Assembly (NCBI RefSeq): GCF_000378985.1
Contig: NZ_KB905370.1
Coordinates: 4,113,342-4,177,341 of the forward strand
Length of the DNA: 64,000 bases
Origin: Ensifer sp. BR816
GTDB lineage: Bacteria > Pseudomonadota > Alphaproteobacteria > Rhizobiales > Rhizobiaceae
Direction: 5' to 3'
The notes beneath the pieces were generated by a model. That model was not told the DNA's origin. It worked only from the letters and a program-made list of their open reading frames with translations, and did no database searches. This document shows positions 16,828-25,327 of this stretch, in pieces. Position numbers and translations under genes: made by a program. How positions within the stretch are numbered: the first letter of the stretch is position 1; the number at the start of each line of letters is the position of its first letter.

Positions 16828-17603
16828 GGCTTCTCCCGGCGCGACGGCGCCATTCGATCGTTGATCCTGGAAATGCCCCGAACAAAGCGCCTCGCCTGAG
16901 CGATCGGCGCTTCCATCCAGCTTAAGCAACCTTGCTCCTGGTGCGCGGCATTGGGCACCACCGGCGGTCTGCTCGGGCTCGCCAATATGAATGCAAGCGT
17001 CGTGCCAACTGAAAAATAACTGGAAAAATCAAACAAACCCAATCGCGGAGCGGCGCCGATCCCAGGCCGCCATGGTTAAGATGATCAAATATTAGCCTCA
17101 CCATTAGACCCTGCTCAATTGTTGAGCATAGGCCAAATGCTGCCACTACCCCTACAGAGAACCAGCTATCGGAGGTTGTCTACGATGCGATACCGAGAGT
17201 GCGACCATACCCAGCGAGCGCGCCCGAATCGGAGACATTACCCCGGATTTCACCCACCCCCGGGCAAAGTCCTTTTGGGCTTGCAAGGGCACATCGCATT
17301 GAAGAAATTGACATTTGTCAGGTTTCTAAAGGGCGAGCCGTCGCCGATCTGCATAAAAAATGCTCTGCGAGCTAAATCGAGCGGCAATCGATAAGAATTA
17401 AGTAAATTAGTAACAATTGCCGTAGATCGTAGACACCACGCAGCCAATGGTTGCGCTGACAAGTGCTGATTTCCAGAACGGCTAGTTTTCGGTCCCGTCG
17501 TGACTGCCGTTTTTCCGCGGACCCGCGAATGATGCAGCGGGACGATATGACCCCCGCGAGCCCCATGACGGCTTCTCGCGTTCGATCCGTCTCGAGGCAA
17601 CAG
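16828..17603. other. Long intergenic region between the nitrate porter and chemoreceptor genes
   Basis: This 776-base region lies between two divergent genes. Short open frames inside it show no ribosome site or recognisable protein and are not called. It is AT-richer near 17080-17110 and 17380-17420, where promoters are likely. No inverted repeat strong enough to name was found. Confidence 0.5.
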
Positions 17604-19637
17604 ATGTTGATTTCTCTCCCGTCCCGCATTGGCTCCAAACTGGCCATGCTTTCAACCATCGGCATTTTTATGGTCGCCGTCATGCTCGTCACCGTGTGGC
17701 AGGGCGACCGGTTCGTCGACGAGCGTACCGCCTATCAAAAGGACCAATTGATCGTCTCGCGCGACCTGATCGAGGCCAAGGCGTCGCTGCGCGGCTTGCA
17801 GATGGGCGTGCGCGATCTGCGCCTCGCCACTTCGCCGGAAGAAATTGCCAAGGCCATTGCCTACATAGCGGAGCGCCACGACTCCGTTATCAAATATCTG
17901 GACAACGCCCTGACGCGATTGCAACTGCCGGTCAACAGGGATCGGGTCGCAAAGCTGAAAACGCTGGTGGATCGCTTGCATGCCATGACCAACGAGATGG
18001 CCGCGGTTATGGAGGCGAAAGTGCAGCTCACGGCCGGCGATCCCGCCATGGACGCGAAGGAAAAGGAGGTCCAGGCAAAGTTGCTGGCTGTTGCCACCGA
18101 GACGGCCGAACTGCTCGATGAGGGTGTGGATGCGGCGAAGGCGATGGTGGCCACGGCCGAGGAGGACGCGCATGCGGTAGCCAGCCTCGTTTCGCGGCTC
18201 AATCTCGGCGTCGGCCTGCTGGCCGTGATTACGCTGATCGTCTCCGCCGTATTCGGCGCCCGGACGATCGCCAGACCGATCGCCCGCATCACCGGCAACA
18301 TGAACGTGCTCGCGGGCGGCGATCTCAATGTCGCGGTGCCGTTCACCGAGCGGCGCGACGAGATCGGCGAGATGGCCCGGGCCGTCGAGGTGTTCAAGCA
18401 GAACGGCATCAAGGTGCGCGACATGAATGCGCAGGAAGCGGCGCTGCAGGCCAAAAGCGCCGACCTGCAGTCGAGCATCGGCGAGGTAGTGGCGGCGGCG
18501 GTCGCCGGCGACTTCACCCGGCGGATCAGCAAGTCCTATGACAATGTCGATCTCGACCGCTTCGCGGCGGGCGTCAACCAGCTCGTCACCTCCGTCGACC
18601 GCGGCGTCGCCGAGACCCGCCGCGTCGTCGCGGCGCTGGCCGATGGCGACCTGACCGAGACGATGCGCGGCGAGTTCCGGGGTGCCTTCGGCGAGCTCCA
18701 GGACAACGTCAACCAGACGATGACCAACCTGCGCTCGGTGCTGAGCGAGGTGCGCACCGCGATCGACACGATCAATGGCGGCGCCGGCGAGATGCGCATT
18801 GCCTCCGGCGACCTGTCGAAGCGCACCGAGCAGCAGGCCGCCTCGCTGGAGGAGACCTCCTCGGCGCTGGAGGAGATCACCGCGGCGGTGAAGAGCTCGA
18901 CCGAGCGGGCGACGGAAGCCAGCCACATGGTCGACGAGGCGCGCAAGAGCACCGAGCAGTCGGGCGCCGTCGTCAAGGACGCGGTCTCGGCGATGGGCCG
19001 GATCGAGCAGGCCTCCGGCGAGATCGGCCAGATCATCAACGTCATCGACGAGATCGCCTTCCAGACCAACCTCTTGGCGCTCAATGCCGGCGTCGAGGCG
19101 GCCCGCGCCGGCGAGGCCGGCAAGGGTTTCGCCGTCGTCGCCCAAGAGGTGCGCGAGCTGGCGCAGCGCTCCGCCAATGCCGCCAAGGACATCAAGGCGC
19201 TGATCTCGCGCTCCGGCGAGGAGGTCCATTCCGGGGTGAAGCTGGTGACCGCCACCGGGCAGGCGCTGACGCTGATCGAGGGCCATGTGATCAAGGTCAA
19301 CGAGCATGTCCATTCGATCGCCACCGCGGCACGCGAGCAGTCGACCGGGCTGTCCGAGGTCTCGACCGCGGTCAACCAGATGGACCAGGTGACGCAGCAG
19401 AATGCGGCGATGGTGGAAGAGTCGACCGCGGCCACCAACCGGCTGGCCGACGAGGCGGCCAACCTGGCGCAGCTGATCGCCCGCTTCCGGCTCGAAGCCG
19501 GCGCGGCACCGCGTGTCGCCGGCCACGACAACAAACCGACGGCGTCTCCCGCCCGGCAGCTCGGCGGCCGGCTCGCCAAGGCCTTTGGCGGCCGGAGTGC
19601 AACCGCCGCCGAAGCCGCCGATTGGGAGGAGTTCTGA
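17604..19637 (+). CDS. Methyl-accepting chemotaxis protein
   Basis: A 677-residue transmembrane chemoreceptor. The open frame extends upstream, but ATG 17604 follows CGAGG by about eight bases and begins just before the first membrane helix (residues about 13-33). The periplasmic part is about 160 residues and mainly helical; a second helix lies near 197-218. A HAMP domain follows, then a second HAMP-like segment (DGDLTETMRGEFRGAFGELQ). The signalling tip, EIAFQTNLLALNAGVEAARA, is near residue 480. The protein ends DWEEF, the CheR/CheB docking pentapeptide of S. meliloti receptors. The ligand is unknown; the helical sensor suggests a small acid or amine. Confidence 0.9.
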   Translation: MLISLPSRIGSKLAMLSTIGIFMVAVMLVTVWQGDRFVDERTAYQKDQLIVSRDLIEAKASLRGLQMGVRDLRLATSPEEIAKAIAYIAERHDSVIKYLDNALTRLQLPVNRDRVAKLKTLVDRLHAMTNEMAAVMEAKVQLTAGDPAMDAKEKEVQAKLLAVATETAELLDEGVDAAKAMVATAEEDAHAVASLVSRLNLGVGLLAVITLIVSAVFGARTIARPIARITGNMNVLAGGDLNVAVPFTERRDEIGEMARAVEVFKQNGIKVRDMNAQEAALQAKSADLQSSIGEVVAAAVAGDFTRRISKSYDNVDLDRFAAGVNQLVTSVDRGVAETRRVVAALADGDLTETMRGEFRGAFGELQDNVNQTMTNLRSVLSEVRTAIDTINGGAGEMRIASGDLSKRTEQQAASLEETSSALEEITAAVKSSTERATEASHMVDEARKSTEQSGAVVKDAVSAMGRIEQASGEIGQIINVIDEIAFQTNLLALNAGVEAARAGEAGKGFAVVAQEVRELAQRSANAAKDIKALISRSGEEVHSGVKLVTATGQALTLIEGHVIKVNEHVHSIATAAREQSTGLSEVSTAVNQMDQVTQQNAAMVEESTAATNRLADEAANLAQLIARFRLEAGAAPRVAGHDNKPTASPARQLGGRLAKAFGGRSATAAEAADWEEF

Positions 19638-19659
19638 GAGCAGGTTGATCCCGTGAATT

Positions 19660-19699
19660 GGCGAACAGGCAGCGGCAACTCCGCTGCCTGTTCGCCTTT
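19660..19699 (+). terminator. Rho-independent terminator of the chemoreceptor gene
   Basis: A perfect 16-bp stem GGCGAACAGGCAGCGG / CCGCTGCCTGTTCGCC with a CAACT loop (19660-19696) is followed by TTT. It starts 22 bases after the stop codon. Confidence 0.8.
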
Positions 19700-19905
19700 G
19701 GAGGCCATAACGCTGTGCATGACGATTGGCGGCCGCTTGCTGGAGGACGGAACCGACACGGTCGTCTACACGCCGCAGTTCGCCGACGCGGCCGGGCAGC
19801 GCTGACGATCTTCCGGCCCGCCTCCAACGGACATCAACGCCGGCAGTTCCACCGGAACAATTGCGACAACAGTGGGTTGTCCGGTTGTAGCAGGAGTTCC
19901 AAACC

Positions 19906-20097
19906 ATGACGCCCGACCCCATCGGCCCCGGCCCCGGACCGGGAACAATCCCGCCAAATCCCGTCCCTCCGCTCGGCATACCCGATCCTCCGACCAAGGA
20001 ACCGCAGCCGCGAAGGTCCCCTGAGCAAGAGCCGGGCAAGCCGCCGCGCGAAACCGAAGAACCTCCCCGCGCAACAGACAGTTCCCGCAGGCCATAG
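19906..20097 (+). CDS. Small proline-rich protein
   Basis: A 63-residue protein that starts MTPDPIGPGPGPGT and is about one third proline, with no membrane segment and a charged C-terminal half. AGGAG lies nine bases before the ATG. Comparable short Pro/Gly-rich proteins are common in rhizobia but have no assigned role. It lies alone between the chemoreceptor terminator and a DUF982 gene. The low-complexity composition means it could be a chance frame in GC-rich DNA; the good ribosome site is the main support. Confidence 0.5.
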   Translation: MTPDPIGPGPGPGTIPPNPVPPLGIPDPPTKEPQPRRSPEQEPGKPPRETEEPPRATDSSRRP

Positions 20098-20238
20098 CCG
20101 TCGAAACGCCGTTGCCTCGCTGGCGACGCGAGCCGGCAACCCGCTCTGGGCAGCGCATCAGATGCAAGCAAAAACAGAAGCTTGGGAACGAACAGCATCG
20201 GAGGCGGTTGGGTGCATCAAAAGACAAGGGACGCCGAC

Positions 20239-20484
20239 ATGCTCAAGACATGGAACGAATGCGTCATCGTCAACTTGCCCGATCTCGCCGGTGTCCAGAT
20301 CGTCTGGACACCGGCCGAAGCGGCAAGGCTGCTCAGCGAACATTGGCCGGTTTCGGTCGGGAGCGCCTACAGCGCCGCCCTCAATGCCTGTACCGATGCG
20401 ATGCTCGGAACCGCCTCCCACGATGAAGCGCGGCAGGCCTTTGTCGCTGCGGTCGAGGAAGCGCAAATCAAGATGCTGCGCTGA
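20239..20484 (+). CDS. DUF982 domain protein
   Basis: An 81-residue protein. The chosen start is ATG 20239 (MLKTWNECVIV), with AAGGGA seven bases upstream; a longer frame from 20182 lacks support. It shows the DUF982 layout: a W near the start, then AARLLSEHWPVSVGSAY, a central C in LNACTDAML, and an end with EARQAFVAAVEEAQI. DUF982 proteins are small, almost limited to rhizobia, and have no known function. Confidence 0.75.
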   Translation: MLKTWNECVIVNLPDLAGVQIVWTPAEAARLLSEHWPVSVGSAYSAALNACTDAMLGTASHDEARQAFVAAVEEAQIKMLR

Positions 20485-20538
20485 CCCCCATCGCGAGAGC
20501 GGCGCCGGACAACGCAAGGCCGCCGCAGATGACAGCGC

Positions 20539-20631
20539 TCACCGTTCGTCATCTTCGGGGGACACAACCGGCACGGCTTCGGCTGGCAGCGGCATCGTCT
20601 GGTCCGCAACGTCTTCTTTGATGTTGTTCAT
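20539..20631 (-). CDS. Possible 30-residue small protein
   Basis: A short acidic frame, MNNIKEDVADQTMPLPAEAV to PEDDER, runs antisense in the gap before the AI-2E-type transporter. AAAGG lies about ten bases before the ATG. It has no hydrophobic segment. It is supported only by its ribosome site and non-random acidic composition. Confidence 0.28.
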   Translation of the reverse strand: MNNIKEDVADQTMPLPAEAVPVVSPEDDER

Positions 20632-20764
20632 CGTTGCAAGCCTTTGCTGCTGCCGTTTGCCGGCGGTTCCTCGGCGACGGGACGTTAGACGGGAGGCAGG
20701 CGGAACCTATCTTTCGAAAAATCAGTTCGGATGAGACCAACCGTCACAACAGGAGCGGCTTCAA

Positions 20765-21838
20765 GTGGCGAAGAACGTTTCGGCGCAGCCGGAAGAGACG
20801 CCTGATCAGTTGCTGACCGCGCGGCGTTCACGGGCATTGGCGATCCTGGCGGCAATCGCGGCGGGGATCGTCGTTTGCTACCTGCTGGCCGTGCCTTTCC
20901 TGCCCGCGCTGACATGGGCACTTGTCCTCGCGATCATGTTCCACCCGCTGCACCGGCGGATATCCAAGGATCTCCGCTATCCGGAAATCGCCGCGGCTGC
21001 GACTGTCGCAATCGCCGCCTTCGTCGTGGCCGTGCCGCTCACCCTGGTTGCGGAGCGGCTGGTGAACGAGGCCGCAAGAGGTGCACAGATCGTCGCGGAA
21101 GCGCTGAGGACGGGGAGCTGGCGCGACGCCATTGCCCACTATCCGCGCATCGGGCTGGGGCTTCTCTGGATCGAGACCCAGCTCGACCTCGCCGGCCTCG
21201 CAGGCAATGCCGCGGCCCTGCTCACCAATTTCAGCGCATCGCTCGTCCGCCGCTCGGTGGCGCAGATCATCGACGCGGTCCTCACCTTCTACTTCCTGTT
21301 CTATTTCTTGCGCGACGGGCGCGAAGCCTTGAGCATGCTCAGGAGCTTCTCGCCGTTGACGTCCCCGGAAATGAACAGGCTGTTCCTGCGAGTCAGCGAA
21401 ACGGTTCACGCGATCGTCTTCGGAACCTTCGCCGTCGCGGTCGTGCAGGGCATGCTGGGCGGCCTGATGTTCTGGCTGCTTGGTCTGCCGTCGCCGCTCC
21501 TCTGGGGTCTGGCGATGGGCCTGCTGGCGATGGTGCCGGTTCTCGGCGCCTTCATCATCTGGATTCCGGCGGCGCTGTCGCTCGCGCTGACCGGCGAATG
21601 GGGCAAGGCGTTGATTCTGGTAACCTGGGGCGCCGGCGTGGTCGCGACCGTGGACAATCTGCTCTATCCGATCTTTGTCGGAGATCGGCTGAAGCTGCAC
21701 ACGGTTGTGACGTTCATGAGCATGATCGGCGGCATCCTCGTGTTCGGACCGGCCGGGCTGGTGATCGGGCCGGTAACCTTCACGGTGACGCTGCTGCTGC
21801 TCGAAATCTGGCGCGAGCATAACAGAAGCGGCGAGTAG
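20765..21838 (+). CDS. AI-2E family transporter (PerM/YdiK-like)
   Basis: A 357-residue membrane protein starting with GTG at 20765, preceded by AGGAG. Seven to eight transmembrane helices can be drawn: two near residues 22-60, one at about 70-92, a long amphipathic middle, and a cluster from about 160 to 340. The conserved family regions are VLTFYFLFYFLRDGRE and the GxxxxVPVLGAFIIWIPAAL segment, with PIFVGDRLKLHTVVTFMSMIGG near the end. Family members export quorum signals or act as Na+/H+ antiporters. It converges on the phosphatase gene with a 17-base gap. Confidence 0.85.
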   Translation: MAKNVSAQPEETPDQLLTARRSRALAILAAIAAGIVVCYLLAVPFLPALTWALVLAIMFHPLHRRISKDLRYPEIAAAATVAIAAFVVAVPLTLVAERLVNEAARGAQIVAEALRTGSWRDAIAHYPRIGLGLLWIETQLDLAGLAGNAAALLTNFSASLVRRSVAQIIDAVLTFYFLFYFLRDGREALSMLRSFSPLTSPEMNRLFLRVSETVHAIVFGTFAVAVVQGMLGGLMFWLLGLPSPLLWGLAMGLLAMVPVLGAFIIWIPAALSLALTGEWGKALILVTWGAGVVATVDNLLYPIFVGDRLKLHTVVTFMSMIGGILVFGPAGLVIGPVTFTVTLLLLEIWREHNRSGE

Positions 21839-21855
21839 AGCCCGCTCGAGTTTCG

Positions 21856-22644
21856 CTATCGCAGAACCGGCGTTGTACGGTTGCCATGAAGTTGTTTCGA
21901 CGCGAGTCGCTGGGCGGGCGGCTCGATTTCGAGCTCGGCCAGGACCGGCAGATGGTCGGAGGCGGCCCGCGCAAGTGCGCTGTTGTGCACCAGGCAATCT
22001 TTGACGCTTATCCCATCGCCGACGAAGACGTGATCGAGCCTCAGAAGCGGCAATCGGGAGGGGAAGGTCGGACGCGGTTTTCCTTTCAATTGCAGTTGTG
22101 CGTCCCTGAGATGCCGAGCCAGAAGCTTGTAGGCGGCCGAGCGCGCGATGGCGTTGAAGTCGCCCGCCAGGATCACCCGCGCTTCCCCCTGCCCGATGCC
22201 GCCAAGCCAGCCGGGGCCGAGCAAGGCCGTGGCCTGGCGAACCCGCTCCGAACCGCTGAGCCCGAGATGCGTGACGATGACCTGAAGCTTGGCGTCGGCA
22301 AGGTCGATCTCGACCCAGAGCGCACCGCGCGGTTCCCCGGACGACGGCAGCACGTCCGCCTTGACGAGGCGCATCGGCAAGGCCGTCAGCACCGCATCGC
22401 CGTAGCGCTCGTCCTTCAGGTGGAGGGCCGGATGAAAGTGCGCCTCCATCCTCAAGTGCGTGGCGATCATACGGGCCTGGTCCACTCCGCCGCTGCGGGT
22501 ACGGCCGACATCCACCTCCTGCAGGGCGATGATGTCGGGCCGGCATTCTGCGATGACCGCGGCGATACGCGCCGGGTCGAGCTTGCGGTCCGTGCCGAAG
22601 CAACTGTGGACGTTGTAGGTGAGGAATCGTAGCGGTCGAGGCAT
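21856..22644 (-). CDS. Endonuclease/exonuclease/phosphatase family protein (YbhP-like)
   Basis: A 262-residue protein. ATG 22644 (MPRPLRFLTYNVHS) is the start because the fold begins there. The EEP catalytic set is complete: TYNVHS, the metal Glu in ALQEVD, VTHLGLS, GDFNA with the catalytic Asp/Asn, LDHVFV, and SDHLPV near the end. The fold hydrolyses phosphodiesters in nucleic acids, inositol phosphates or lipids. Its neighbours are a YbhN-like protein and a cardiolipin-synthase-like enzyme, the same trio as the E. coli ybhP-clsB-ybhN operon, so a role in phospholipid metabolism is likely. Confidence 0.85.
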   Translation of the reverse strand: MPRPLRFLTYNVHSCFGTDRKLDPARIAAVIAECRPDIIALQEVDVGRTRSGGVDQARMIATHLRMEAHFHPALHLKDERYGDAVLTALPMRLVKADVLPSSGEPRGALWVEIDLADAKLQVIVTHLGLSGSERVRQATALLGPGWLGGIGQGEARVILAGDFNAIARSAAYKLLARHLRDAQLQLKGKPRPTFPSRLPLLRLDHVFVGDGISVKDCLVHNSALARAASDHLPVLAELEIEPPAQRLASKQLHGNRTTPVLR

Positions 22645-22676
22645 GATCCTGTTTTTTCGGCCCTGCCGCATGTTCT

Positions 22677-22748
22677 TTAAATCATGCAGCAATTCAAAGT
22701 GCTGCGGCGACCTCTTGGGCGTCTTGCAAGACGCGCGGCGCCGTAGGG
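22677..22748. repeat. Rhizobial palindromic intergenic repeat, copy A
   Basis: The segment carries CAATTCAAAGTGCTGCGGCG, then a perfect palindrome GCGTCTTGCAAGACGC (22719-22734) and CGGCGCCGTAG. CTGCGGCG and CGCCGTAG also pair, forming a larger cruciform. It matches the copies at 32906-32992 and 59189-59297 (AAGTGCT, GCGTCT...AGACGC) and the RIME-like repeats spread through Sinorhizobium genomes. Confidence 0.7.
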
Positions 22749-22814
22749 TCTCGCGGTTTGGGAACACGCGGGTCCTGCTTTTCGTTCCGGTGGACGCGCA
22801 AGGGAACGAGGCCT

Positions 22815-23753
22815 ATGCCAAAGAAAGTCATTGCCAGACTATTCATACTCGCCGCCATCGGCGTCGCCGGCTGGCTGATTTTCCGAACCCTTCGCCAGTA
22901 TACGTTCGACGAGATCGTCCGCTCGGTGCTGCAGATCCCGCTTGGACATCTGCTGGCGGCGATCGGCTTCGTCTTCCTCTCCTATTTCTGCCTGACGCTG
23001 TTCGACGCGCTTGCAGTGCGCTATGTCGGGCAGAAGCTTGCCTATCGCCAGGTGGCGCTCGCCTCCTTCACCAGCCTTTCGATCGGTCACAATGTCGGTG
23101 TGGCGGCCTTAAGCAGCGGGGCAGTGCGATACCGGTTCTATTCGCGCTGGGGCTTCACCGGCGAGCAGGTGGCAAAGATCATCCTCTTCTGCGGCGTCAC
23201 GGTGGGCTTCGGTCTCATGACCCTTGCCGGTCTCTGCTGCCTGATCATGCCGGAGAGCGCCGCGCGGATCATCGGGATCTCGCAAAGCAGCGCTCGTCTC
23301 CTCGGTATCATCTGCCTTGCGGCCTCGATCGGTTATGTCGCACTGGCCGGTTTCCTGCGCGGTTCGCTTCGCCTGTTCCGCTGGTCGTTCGAAATGCCTC
23401 CGCTTGAAGTTGCCGCCGGCCAGGTCGTCGTCGGCGCGGCAAACTTCCTCTGCGTCAGCGCCTGCCTGCATCAACTGGTGCTGGCTTTTGGAAGCTCAGG
23501 CTTCTTCGAAACCGCGACGGCCTATGTCGGCGCCAATTTGACGGCGCTCGTCAGTCACGTCCCGGGCGGCATCGGCGTGCTGGAGGCAACGATTGCCTTT
23601 CTGCTCGGACAGTCGGCGAGCATCGGCGCGCTGATCGCGTTCCGGGCGATCTACTTCTTCCTGCCGTTGCCGCTCGGCTTGATCTCGCTGTCGATCGCCG
23701 AGTTCCTTCGCTGGGACAATGCAAGGAGCCTCGAAAGCAAAGCGAAAACCTGA
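22815..23753 (+). CDS. YbhN-like lysylphosphatidylglycerol synthase-type membrane protein
   Basis: A 312-residue inner-membrane protein. ATG 22815 (MPKKVIARLF) follows AGGGA by about eight bases. Roughly eight helices are seen, with the family features FTSLSIGHNVGVAALSSGAVRYRFYSRWGF and SHVPGGIGVLEA. The domain corresponds to the flippase part of MprF (UPF0104) without the aminoacyl-transferase half. In E. coli, ybhN sits with a cardiolipin synthase and the YbhP phosphatase; the same three families are clustered here, so lipid or glycan-lipid translocation is likely. Its 3' end overlaps the opposite-strand phospholipase gene by 103 bases. Confidence 0.82.
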   Translation: MPKKVIARLFILAAIGVAGWLIFRTLRQYTFDEIVRSVLQIPLGHLLAAIGFVFLSYFCLTLFDALAVRYVGQKLAYRQVALASFTSLSIGHNVGVAALSSGAVRYRFYSRWGFTGEQVAKIILFCGVTVGFGLMTLAGLCCLIMPESAARIIGISQSSARLLGIICLAASIGYVALAGFLRGSLRLFRWSFEMPPLEVAAGQVVVGAANFLCVSACLHQLVLAFGSSGFFETATAYVGANLTALVSHVPGGIGVLEATIAFLLGQSASIGALIAFRAIYFFLPLPLGLISLSIAEFLRWDNARSLESKAKT

Positions 23754-25231
23754 CCGGCCCAGCGCCGCAGCAGGGCGCCTGTACGACGGAACGGCCTGAA
23801 CGGCATACGCGGATCGACGATGTCGGTGCCCCAGACAAGCGCGCTCTCGCCGTGGACTTCGATCCCGTCGAATGTCCGAAGACCGCGCCGACCCGTGTTC
23901 AGCCTGTCGACAACGGCGACGAGAGAGCCGGTTTCGCGCAGCATCCGCTCGATCGTGCTTGGCTCGGCGTCGAGATGCTCTCCGAGCAACGTGTTGCGGA
24001 AGCCTGCGATCGCAACGCCTTGCTCCTCGCTCGCCGCCTCGACGGCAACGTCGCACTCCGTATCGAACCCTTCCGATCGATGGTTGAAGTTCGACGAGCC
24101 GACGCGCAGGAACCGCTCGTCGATAGCGACCACCTTGGAATGGATTGTAACCTCCTGCTCGGAGCCGTCCGCGGCCGGTACGACGGGATAGGCGACCCGA
24201 AGGCGGCCATGGCGGTCCGTCTGTCTCAGCCGCCGGATGAGCCGGTCGCGATTGCCCCCCATCACGACCCTTTCGAGAAAACCGTGAGAACTGCGGGTGG
24301 TGATCACCACGATCTCGGGGCCGTCAGGCTCCTGCAGCCGCTCGCAGAGCAGCTTGCCGATCCGATGCGAGGCAAAATACTGGTTCTCGATATAGATGTG
24401 GTGCCGTGCGCTGCGTAATGCATCAAGCGTCAGGCGCAGCGCCTCCTGTCGTCCGCGTCTTTTGCCGAAGCCCGGCTCCGTGCGGGCGATGGCGATCTGG
24501 CAATCCGTAAGGATCGGTTCGATGCCGGCCGGCCAGGCCACGGCCGTTGCGCTTGGGGTGCCTATGCCGTCGCCGACCGAGGATTTCCAGCGGGAGCGGC
24601 AGAGGTCGCCAATGGCTCGGCATGCTTCCCCCTCCATCAGCACCTGGATGTCATGAACCGGATCGTAGGGATTTCCATCCGGATCGCGCCGCAGGTCATT
24701 CTCGGCGAAGTGATCCGGCGTATCCCAGCGCCGCGCGGTCAGGTCGATGCCGCCGACGAAAGCGATGCGATCGTCGATCGAGACGAGCTTCTGGTGATGA
24801 GAACCGCGAAGCGCACGGTGGCTGGCGAAACGAAGCTCGATCTGCGGATGCGAAGCCCACTCCTGCCTGCGAAACAGCCGCAACGATTTTCCCGAATAGA
24901 TCGGACCCATCGCCCAGACCAGGATGCGGATCCTGAGCTTCGGCTTTCGCGCCGCCAGCCGCTCCAGCTTCGTGCCGAGCGCGTCGGCGTCCGGATCATC
25001 CGGGCGCAGCTTGATGCGTGGATCGAAATCCCATCCGGTGATCCAGAGCTGCTCTTCCGCCTGCTCGATCACCCGATCGAGGCAGGCGTAATAGGCGGCT
25101 CCGTCAACGAGGAAGGATACGCGCTCGGCCGGCGCGCTACGCCAGATGTTTTCGGCGTCCCTGATGATCGGTCGGCGTGCCCGGCGCCATCGGTTGGGCG
25201 GGCTTCCGGTGAAAACGGACTTCCAGGCCAA
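23651..25231 (-). CDS. Phospholipase D-like / cardiolipin synthase-type protein
   Basis: A 526-residue protein with two HKD motifs: HHQKLVSIDDRIAFVGG (about residue 145) and IHSKVVAIDERFLRVGSSNF (about residue 365). Each has the His, Lys and Asp needed for phosphatidyl transfer. It begins with TTG at 25231, preceded by GGGAAAAG. No strong membrane helix lies before the first motif, as in E. coli ClsB and unlike ClsA. The likely reaction is cardiolipin or other phospholipid synthesis. The last 34 codons overlap the 3' end of the YbhN-like gene. It is divergent from treY. Confidence 0.82.
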   Translation of the reverse strand: MAWKSVFTGSPPNRWRRARRPIIRDAENIWRSAPAERVSFLVDGAAYYACLDRVIEQAEEQLWITGWDFDPRIKLRPDDPDADALGTKLERLAARKPKLRIRILVWAMGPIYSGKSLRLFRRQEWASHPQIELRFASHRALRGSHHQKLVSIDDRIAFVGGIDLTARRWDTPDHFAENDLRRDPDGNPYDPVHDIQVLMEGEACRAIGDLCRSRWKSSVGDGIGTPSATAVAWPAGIEPILTDCQIAIARTEPGFGKRRGRQEALRLTLDALRSARHHIYIENQYFASHRIGKLLCERLQEPDGPEIVVITTRSSHGFLERVVMGGNRDRLIRRLRQTDRHGRLRVAYPVVPAADGSEQEVTIHSKVVAIDERFLRVGSSNFNHRSEGFDTECDVAVEAASEEQGVAIAGFRNTLLGEHLDAEPSTIERMLRETGSLVAVVDRLNTGRRGLRTFDGIEVHGESALVWGTDIVDPRMPFRPFRRTGALLRRWAGQVFALLSRLLALSQRRNSAIDSEIKPSGNGRKK

Positions 25232-25327
25232 GCTTCTTTTCCCGTGGTGACGACTGCAAAAAAATCCATTTCAACCGAGATTGTTCCCGTCATACCCGCG
25301 CGGAACAAAGCTCGATCGGAAGGTGTT

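Noticed and set aside
16828..17603. Possible FNR/FixK box upstream of the nitrate porter
   Set aside because: I looked for TTGAT-N4-ATCAA and found only half-matches (for example ATCAA near 17084) with wrong spacing on the other arm.
17652..20198. 848-residue frame antisense to the chemoreceptor
   Set aside because: Shadow of the regular codon pattern of the chemoreceptor; it also crosses the terminator at 19660-19699.
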